This document shows positions 58,373 through 64,000 of a stretch of DNA of 64,000 nt, one piece after another. The stretch is from Corynebacterium dentalis (lineage in GTDB: Bacteria; Actinomycetota; Actinomycetes; Mycobacteriales; Mycobacteriaceae): contig NZ_OCTS01000006.1 in NCBI RefSeq assembly GCF_900232865.1, forward strand, positions 124,001 to 188,000, written 5' to 3'. Each line of letters starts with the position of its first letter. Position 1 is the first letter of the stretch. The notes under the pieces were generated by a model. The model saw nothing but the letters and a program-made list of their open reading frames with translations, was not told the origin of the DNA and searched no databases. The position numbers were made by a program, and so were the translations under genes.

Positions 58373-59917
58373 ATGGCTGACACCTCGTCCACCGATTTCA
58401 CCCTCGTCTCCCGCGGCACCCTCCCAGAGCTGCGGATGGTGGGTAGCTGGTCGGACATCGATGGCAGCATCGATGTATTCATCGTTCCCGCCTTCCAGGG
58501 CGAAAACGGCCTGGAGCTCGCTGGAGGCCCGGCTTCCGTGCTGACCTCCGAGCAGGAAATTGAGCTATGGAAGTGGCTCACCTCCGTGGGTGCGCAAGGA
58601 ACTGTCGGCGAGATGACGTTCTTGCCGGGCGAAATCTTGGCGTCGGAACAAGAGGACAATTCTCCGGAGATCACCCGGATCCTGGCTGTGGGGCTGGGGA
58701 ACGCGGAGGACCTGTCCGACGAGGACATCCGACAGGCGGCGGGTGCGGCGTCGCGGCGCGTGGGCAAGGCAGAGACCGCGGTCTCCAGCTTGGGCATCTT
58801 CGATCCGGAGGCAGCACTGCTGGGCCATGCGCTGGGCGCGTACGCCTACTCCGGCCAGAAAGCAGAGGCCAAGGAGACCATCGGAAAGGTCGTGGCGCTG
58901 GTTTCCGAGCCAGACCAGGACGCACTGGCGCGTGTGACAGCGATTGCCGAGTCTGTGGCGTTTGCCCGCGATCTGGTCAACGCTCCCGCTAATGACCTCT
59001 ATCCTGCCCGCTATGCGGAAATCATTCGTGCCGAGGCCACTGCTGCGGGGCTCGAGGTGGAGATCCTCGACGAGAAGCAGCTGGAAGATCAGGGCTTCGG
59101 CGGCATCGTGGGCGTGGGCAAGGGTTCGCAGTACCCTCCCCGTTTGGTTCGGGTGACGTATTCTCCTTCCGACGCCAACTCAGATCTGTCCAAGGTTGCG
59201 CTGGTGGGCAAGGGAATCACGTTCGATACGGGCGGAATTTCTCTGAAGCCAGGCGCGAAGATGTGGGACATGATCATGGACATGGGCGGCTCCGCAGCGG
59301 TTATCGCGGCCACGCTGGCGGCGGCGAAGCTGCAGATCAACACCCAGGTCACCGCGACGATCCCCATCGCCGAGAACATGCCTTCTGGCACGGCCACCCG
59401 CCCGGGCGATATCTTGCGTCACTACGGGGGCCTGACCACCGAGGTTCTCAACACAGACGCGGAGGGTCGCTTGATTCTGGCCGATGCCATCGCCCGCGCC
59501 TGCGAAGATGAGCCGGACTACTTGATCGAGACCGCCACGCTCACCGGAGCACAGATGGTGGCGCTGGGCGATCGCACCCCAGGCATCATGGGTTCGGCAG
59601 CGTTCCGCGATCGCGTGACGGTACTCAGCCAGGAAGTTGGTGAAAACGGCTGGCCAATGCCACTGCCCACCGAGCTCGGCGAGGCGCTGAAGAGCGATGT
59701 GGCGGATCTGCGCAACATCTCCAACTCGCGCTTCGGCGGCATGTCCGTGGCCGGCCACTACCTATCCAACTTCGTCTCCGAAGGCGTGGAGTGGGTGCAC
59801 ATCGACGTGGCGGGCCCTGCGTACAACACCGGCTCTGCCTACGGCTACACGCCGAAGCGGGCTACGGGCGTTCCTGTGCGCACCATCATCGCGGTGTTGG
59901 AAGACTTGGCTAAGTAA
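58373..59917 (+). CDS. pepA: Leucyl aminopeptidase, M17 family
   Basis: Cytoplasmic zinc/manganese metallopeptidase that removes N-terminal residues. 514 residues. Metal-binding core KGITFDTGGISLKPGAKMWD, then the M17 signature NTDAEGRLILADAI near residue 361, ATLTGAQMVALGDRTPGIMG and HYLSNFV. The ATG follows AAAAGGATTTTC. A GACGCCA motif lies inside the coding sequence (59171-59177). Confidence 0.95.
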   Translation: MADTSSTDFTLVSRGTLPELRMVGSWSDIDGSIDVFIVPAFQGENGLELAGGPASVLTSEQEIELWKWLTSVGAQGTVGEMTFLPGEILASEQEDNSPEITRILAVGLGNAEDLSDEDIRQAAGAASRRVGKAETAVSSLGIFDPEAALLGHALGAYAYSGQKAEAKETIGKVVALVSEPDQDALARVTAIAESVAFARDLVNAPANDLYPARYAEIIRAEATAAGLEVEILDEKQLEDQGFGGIVGVGKGSQYPPRLVRVTYSPSDANSDLSKVALVGKGITFDTGGISLKPGAKMWDMIMDMGGSAAVIAATLAAAKLQINTQVTATIPIAENMPSGTATRPGDILRHYGGLTTEVLNTDAEGRLILADAIARACEDEPDYLIETATLTGAQMVALGDRTPGIMGSAAFRDRVTVLSQEVGENGWPMPLPTELGEALKSDVADLRNISNSRFGGMSVAGHYLSNFVSEGVEWVHIDVAGPAYNTGSAYGYTPKRATGVPVRTIIAVLEDLAK

Positions 59918-59970
59918 CGCGAGCCAAGAAATGCGAGTCAAGTAATGCAGGCCAAGTTGGGGCTGCGAAG

Positions 59971-60357
59971 CTAGCGCTCGCGCTCTTGCTCCAGCCGGGC
60001 GCGACGCTCCCTCTGCTTGAGGCGCTCGCGCACAATTCGATCTTTTTCTATACGATCTCTCATGCGCTGGGGGTAACCAGTTTCCTCAGCGAAATAAAGC
60101 GGAACTCCGGTGCCCTGAAAAACCGCGTCGATCCCCTTGGGTCCGCCGATCCTGCGCCGAGTCCACTCTCCCGTGCCGTCTACGAAGACCACGGACATCT
60201 CGTTAACAATGGTCTCCGGCTCCACGAAGCCCTCCACGCCAGCGCGAGAAGCTGACCATTTCTGCAGGTAAGCAAGGTCTTTCGCGCGCACAGTATCCCC
60301 CGGGGCGCGGGGTGGCCTCAGATTGGACTTCCTGGAACGGCCGAAAAGATTAAACAC
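59971..60357 (-). CDS. Conserved hypothetical protein, Arg/Glu-rich C-terminus
   Basis: I do not recognise a characterised family. From the GTG at 60357 the product has about 128 residues: a short basic start (VFNLFGRSRKSN), a middle domain with GFVEPETIVNEMSVVFVDGT and GEWTRRRIGGPKGIDAVF, then VPLYFAEETGYPQRMRDRIE and a strongly charged helical tail. The middle part resembles a small protein found at this place in other corynebacteria, as I recall. A longer frame reaches 60525 but its extra residues look non-coding. Convergent with pepA. Confidence 0.7.
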   Translation of the reverse strand: MFNLFGRSRKSNLRPPRAPGDTVRAKDLAYLQKWSASRAGVEGFVEPETIVNEMSVVFVDGTGEWTRRRIGGPKGIDAVFQGTGVPLYFAEETGYPQRMRDRIEKDRIVRERLKQRERRARLEQERER

Positions 60358-60576
60358 GAGATTCAGTCTATCCGAGCCGGTTCGCGCTTCTCCACGAGTT
60401 CGCCTGGCAGCTGACTGTGAGCAATTCGGGATTTTGCGAAAAATGGGGTGAGTTTTGCGTCGAAAAGAAACGCAAGCTGTCCTGAATCGAAAAAGCGGCG
60501 GGCGTACACTTATGTAGTATTTCAATCAGATACGACCACTGCTGATTTTCGCGTAAGCACGAGGAGCTTCAAGACC

Positions 60577-62862
60577 ATGGCGCATTCCGTCGAAATGCCC
60601 GAACTGGGCGAGTCCGTAACAGAAGGCACTGTGACCCAGTGGCTCAAGCAAGTTGGTGACAAGGTCGAGGTCGATGAGCCTTTGCTGGAAGTCTCCACGG
60701 ACAAGGTGGATACCGAAATCCCATCCCCTGTGGCCGGTGTTCTGCTGGAGATCATCGCCGATGAGGATGACACCGTGGACGTGGGTGCCGTGATCGCCAA
60801 GATTGGCGATGAGGACGAGGCCGGTTCGGATTCCAGCGACGACTCTGACTCTGACGACGATGAGGATTCCTCCGAGGAAGCTGCCGAGGCGGAGTCCGCC
60901 GACGAGGACGAAGAAACTTCCGAAGACGACACTGCTGAGGCTGAGGCTCCCGAGTCCGACTCCGGCGAGGGCGAAGACGTGGTCATGCCAGAACTCGGCG
61001 AGTCTGTCACCGAGGGCACCATCACCCAGTGGCTGAAGCAGCCAGGCGACAAGGTCGAGGTCGATGAGCCACTGCTCGAGGTCTCCACCGACAAGGTCGA
61101 TACCGAGATCCCTTCCCCAGTGGCAGGCACCTTGGTTGAGATCCTGGCCAACGAAGACGACACCGTCGACGTGGGCGATGTCATCGCCCGCATCGGCGAC
61201 GGCTCCGCCAAAGCCTCCAAGTCCGAGGACAAGGCTGAAAAGAAGGAAGAGAAGGCCGAGGAGCCAGCTCAGTCTGAAGAGCCAGCCAAGTCTGAAGAAC
61301 AAGCAGAGTCGAACGATGACGCTGACGAACAGGAATCTTCCTCTGACTCCGATTCCGCTGACTCCAGCTCCGAGGGTGGCTCCGGCGAGGCTGAAGACGT
61401 GGTCATGCCAGAGCTCGGCGAGTCTGTCACCGAGGGCACCATCACCCAGTGGCTGAAGCAGCCAGGCGACAAGGTCGAGGTCGACGAGCCACTGCTCGAG
61501 GTCTCCACCGACAAGGTCGATACCGAGATCCCTTCCCCAGTGGCAGGCACCTTGGTTGAGATCCTGGCCAACGAAGACGACACCGTCGACGTGGGCGATG
61601 TCATCGCCCGCATCGGCGACGGCTCCGCTAAGGCATCCAAGTCCGAGGACAAGAAGTCTGACTCCAAGAAGACTGAGTCCAAGAAGGCCGAGACCGACGC
61701 AGACAAGAAGACCGAGCAGTCTGACGAGACCGAAGAGTCCGTTCCAGACGAGTCCACCGAGATCAAGGAGTCCTCTTCCGAAGAAAAGTCCGGCGAGGCG
61801 AAGAAGGAAGATGCTCGCGAGAAGGCTGCAGAAAAGGCCAAGGAAGTAGCACAGGAGGACGAAAAGAAGAACAACAGTTCCGAAGCGAAGTCCAGCTCCT
61901 CCGCCGACAGCCAGCCTGGCTCCGATTCCCTGCCGTACGTCACTCCACTGGTGCGCAAGCTGGCGGACAAGCATGGCGTGGATCTGTCTCAGGTCTCCGG
62001 CACGGGTGTGGGCGGCCGCATCCGCAAGCAGGACGTTCTGGCTGCAGCCAACGGCGAATCCGCTGGTGAGGCCCAGTCCGGCAAGTCCGAGGCACCGGCT
62101 TCCCGCAACTCCACCTTCAAGGTGGATGCCAAGAAGGCTGAACTGCGCGGCACCACCCAGCGCGTCAACCGCATCCGCGAGATCACGGCTGCCACGACTC
62201 TGGAGTCCCTGCAGTCCACTGCTCAGCTCACCCAGGTGCACGAGGTCGACATGACTCGCGTGGCGGAGCTGCGCAGCAAGTCCAAGGAAGCATTCCAGGA
62301 CAAGCACGGCGTGAAGCTGACCTACCTGCCGTTCTTCGCCAAGGCGATGGTGGAGGCTCTGGTGGATCATCCAAACGTCAACGCATCCTACGATGCGCAG
62401 TCCAAGGAAATGACCTACCACGGCCAGGTCAACCTGGGCATCGCGGTGGACACCGAGGCTGGCCTGCTCTCCCCTGTCATCCACGATGCGCAGGATCTGA
62501 GCTTGCCGGAGCTGGCCAAGGCCATCGTCGACATCGCCGATCGCGCCCGCAACAAGAAGCTCAAGCCAACCGACCTGACCGGTGGCACGTTCACCATCAC
62601 GAACATTGGTTCCGAAGGCGCCTTGACGGATACCCCAATCCTGGTTCCGCCACAGGCTGCAATGGTGGGCACCGGCGCTATCGTGCAGCGTCCGATCGTG
62701 CTGACGGAGGATGGCGCCGCTGCCATCGCTATCCGCCACATGGTGCTGCTGCCAATGACCTACGATCACCAGGTCATCGACGGCGCTGACGCTGGTCGCT
62801 TCCTCTCCACGGTCCGTGACCGCCTGGAGACCGGCGATTTCGAGGCTGATCTCGAACTCTAA
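60577..62862 (+). CDS. sucB: Dihydrolipoamide acyltransferase E2 with three lipoyl domains
   Basis: E2 core of 2-oxo acid dehydrogenases; in corynebacteria this subunit is thought to serve both pyruvate and 2-oxoglutarate complexes. 761 residues. Three lipoyl domains carry the lipoyl lysine in STDKVDTE at K43, K173 and K313. Acidic Ser/Asp/Glu linkers separate them. The E1/E3-binding domain ([20 protein letters not shown]) lies near 450-485 and the catalytic domain ends with [17 protein letters not shown] at 60577 has GAGGAG ten bases upstream. Domains 2 and 3 are nearly identical in DNA. The lipoylation genes lipB and lipA follow. Confidence 0.94.
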   Translation: MAHSVEMPELGESVTEGTVTQWLKQVGDKVEVDEPLLEVSTDKVDTEIPSPVAGVLLEIIADEDDTVDVGAVIAKIGDEDEAGSDSSDDSDSDDDEDSSEEAAEAESADEDEETSEDDTAEAEAPESDSGEGEDVVMPELGESVTEGTITQWLKQPGDKVEVDEPLLEVSTDKVDTEIPSPVAGTLVEILANEDDTVDVGDVIARIGDGSAKASKSEDKAEKKEEKAEEPAQSEEPAKSEEQAESNDDADEQESSSDSDSADSSSEGGSGEAEDVVMPELGESVTEGTITQWLKQPGDKVEVDEPLLEVSTDKVDTEIPSPVAGTLVEILANEDDTVDVGDVIARIGDGSAKASKSEDKKSDSKKTESKKAETDADKKTEQSDETEESVPDESTEIKESSSEEKSGEAKKEDAREKAAEKAKEVAQEDEKKNNSSEAKSSSSADSQPGSDSLPYVTPLVRKLADKHGVDLSQVSGTGVGGRIRKQDVLAAANGESAGEAQSGKSEAPASRNSTFKVDAKKAELRGTTQRVNRIREITAATTLESLQSTAQLTQVHEVDMTRVAELRSKSKEAFQDKHGVKLTYLPFFAKAMVEALVDHPNVNASYDAQSKEMTYHGQVNLGIAVDTEAGLLSPVIHDAQDLSLPELAKAIVDIADRARNKKLKPTDLTGGTFTITNIGSEGALTDTPILVPPQAAMVGTGAIVQRPIVLTEDGAAAIAIRHMVLLPMTYDHQVIDGADAGRFLSTVRDRLETGDFEADLEL
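60970..61235 (+). repeat. Lipoyl-domain DNA repeat, copy 2 of E2
   Basis: About 265 bases that recur almost unchanged 420 bases downstream, at 61390-61655. Differences are a handful of synonymous changes (for example GAACTC versus GAGCTC). Confidence 0.92.
61390..61655 (+). repeat. Lipoyl-domain DNA repeat, copy 3 of E2
   Basis: Second copy of the 265-base repeat at offset 420. The first lipoyl domain (60577-60800) encodes similar protein but is clearly diverged in DNA. Confidence 0.92.
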
Positions 62863-62873
62863 GCGCGCTCCAC

Positions 62874-62896
62874 AGGCTAGTTCTTTCTAGCCTTTT
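62874..62896 (+). terminator. Terminator downstream of sucB
   Basis: Arms AGGCTAG (62874-62880) and CTAGCCT (62887-62893) with a 6-base loop and TTTTCT following. It separates sucB from the lipB promoter. Confidence 0.75.
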
Positions 62897-62934
62897 CTCC
62901 AGTGCCCTCCGCGGGCGGCGGTACTATCGATTGC

Positions 62935-63633
62935 ATGGGATTCCAGCACGGTAGTATCCGCAATTCCGCGGAGGGCATTGACGTTTCTTATCTCGGCGAG
63001 GTCGATTATTCCGAGACCTGGACCAAGCAGGCGGAGCTGGCCAAGCAGCGCGCGGACGGCGAGATCGCCGATACCGTGCTGATGCTGCAGCATCCCTCCA
63101 CCTACACGGCAGGCAAGCGCACGGAGCCGAAGGATCGCCCCACCAACGGCCTTCCGGTGGTGGATGTTGACCGCGGCGGCCGCATCACGTGGCATGGGCC
63201 AGGTCAGTTGGTGGCCTACCCAATCATCCAGCTGGCCGATCCCGTGGACGTGGTTGATTACGTTCGACGCATGGAGCAGGCTCTCATCGCTACGTGCGAG
63301 GCTGCTGGTGTTCACGGCGTGGGTCGCGTGGAAGGCCGTTCGGGCGTGTGGCTTTCTGCGGGAGTGGTGGACGGCGAGCTCAAGCCCGCACGCAAGATCG
63401 CGGCCATCGGTATCCGCATCACCCGTGGCGTGACGATGCACGGAGTATCGCTGAACTGCAATAACACGTTTGAGTACTACGAGAACATCGTGCCGTGTGG
63501 CATCTCCGATGCGGGTGTGACGTCCTTGAGCGCAGAGCTGGGCCGCGAGGTCACGGTGGAGCAAGTGGAAAAGGACTTGGAACGCAACATTATCGATGCA
63601 CTCAACGGTGACCTTCCTGTGCCTGGAGCGTAG
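62935..63633 (+). CDS. lipB: Octanoyl-[ACP]:protein octanoyltransferase LipB
   Basis: Transfers octanoate from acyl carrier protein to lipoyl domains. About 232 residues. The catalytic Cys188 ([13 protein letters not shown]) and Lys154 ([10 protein letters not shown]) are present, with TAGKRTEP and [20 protein letters not shown] at 62935 follows TACTAT by seven bases and has no Shine-Dalgarno, suggesting leaderless transcription; an upstream GTG frame lacks support. The lipA gene begins ten bases after its stop. Confidence 0.95.
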   Translation: MGFQHGSIRNSAEGIDVSYLGEVDYSETWTKQAELAKQRADGEIADTVLMLQHPSTYTAGKRTEPKDRPTNGLPVVDVDRGGRITWHGPGQLVAYPIIQLADPVDVVDYVRRMEQALIATCEAAGVHGVGRVEGRSGVWLSAGVVDGELKPARKIAAIGIRITRGVTMHGVSLNCNNTFEYYENIVPCGISDAGVTSLSAELGREVTVEQVEKDLERNIIDALNGDLPVPGA

Positions 63634-63643
63634 GGTGGTGCCC

Positions 63644-64000
63644 ATGAGTGTGAGTGCTGATGGACGACGGATGCTTCGCATTGAAGCAAAGAACTCTCAG
63701 ACCCCAATCGAGGCAAAACCTCGGTGGATTCGTACGACAGCGAAGATGGGGCCCGAGTACCGGGACATGAAGAACCGAGTGTCTGGCGCTGGCCTGCACA
63801 CGGTGTGCCAGGAAGCAGGATGTCCGAACATCCACGAGTGTTGGGAGGACCGCGAGGCGTCCTTCCTCATCGGTGGCGATACCTGTTCACGCCGTTGTGA
63901 CTTCTGCCAGATCAAGTCTGGCCGCCCATCCCCTCTGGATCGCGATGAGCCACGTCGTGTGGCGGAGTCCATCGCGGAGATGGGGTTGAACTACGCCACG
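63644..64000 (+). CDS. lipA: Lipoyl synthase LipA, cut by window edge
   Basis: Radical SAM enzyme that inserts sulfur into octanoyl groups. About 119 residues are in the window. Auxiliary-cluster cysteines C55, C60 and C66 ([12 protein letters not shown]) and the radical SAM motif C81-x3-C85-x2-C88 ([10 protein letters not shown]) are both present. The start follows AGGGTGG. Confidence 0.96.
   Translation, partial: MSVSADGRRMLRIEAKNSQTPIEAKPRWIRTTAKMGPEYRDMKNRVSGAGLHTVCQEAGCPNIHECWEDREASFLIGGDTCSRRCDFCQIKSGRPSPLDRDEPRRVAESIAEMGLNYAT

Noticed and set aside
60526..62769. 747-codon minus-strand frame opposite sucB
   Set aside because: It mirrors the E2 gene, including its repeats; no independent features.

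Overview
This is a chromosomal core segment of an actinobacterium in the Mycobacteriales, almost certainly a Corynebacterium. The evidence is the gene order and protein features: a dcw cluster with DivIVA/Wag31 and SepF but no FtsA, the qcrCAB-ctaE-trpD-ctaF-ctaC-asnB (ltsA) block, a PknL homologue with five PASTA domains, and mycolate-group envelope genes (mptB, pimB'). Base composition is GC-rich (about 60% by eye). The species cannot be fixed from the sequence. I see no prophage, insertion sequence, CRISPR array, rRNA or tRNA.

Region 1 (1-23500, all minus strand) is the division and cell-wall cluster. In the direction of transcription it reads mraZ, rsmH, an FtsL-like gene, ftsI, murE, murF, mraY, murD, ftsW, murG, murC, ftsQ, ftsZ, pgeF, yggS, sepF, yggT, divIVA, a 54-codon membrane protein gene, and the start of ileS. 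Many junctions overlap or are only a few bases apart. mraZ is preceded by three TGGGG boxes with 10-base periodicity, the classic MraZ operator. ileS is preceded by a T-box riboswitch of the ultrashort stem I type.

Region 2 (23500-26640) is sparse: about 1 kb without a convincing gene, then DUF3040 and SAV_6107-type HEPN genes, a 4 x 15 bp tandem repeat and a GNAT acetyltransferase.

Region 3 (26690-44500) holds metF, then idsA-crtI-mptB (prenyl diphosphate, carotenoid-type desaturase, mannosyltransferase), an Rv2175c-like regulator, pknL, class II DAHP synthase, an Rv2179c-like exoribonuclease, an acyltransferase, plsC, glucokinase, pimB', two NlpC/P60 peptidoglycan hydrolases and a DEDDh exonuclease.

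Region 4 (44600-54640) encodes the bc1-aa3 respiratory supercomplex parts (qcrCAB, ctaE, ctaF, ctaC), with trpD and the glutamine-dependent asparagine synthetase asnB/ltsA. Region 5 (54800-64000) carries an A-type Fe-S carrier, a DUF3043 membrane protein, a cobT-like gene, ilvE, pepA, a triple-lipoyl E2 (sucB/dlaT) and the lipoate genes lipB and lipA (cut by the window edge). E2 and the lipoylation enzymes form one functional unit.

The most unusual signal is not a gene. It is a recurrent DNA word, GACGCCA preceded by a T-rich tract, found at least 14 times on both strands, in genes and between them, and twice as convergent pairs. Also notable are a perfect 27-bp-arm inverted repeat between trpD and ctaF, a second MraZ-like box cluster, six starts that look leaderless, a CobT homologue with Gln at the catalytic Glu position, and crtI inserted between idsA and mptB.
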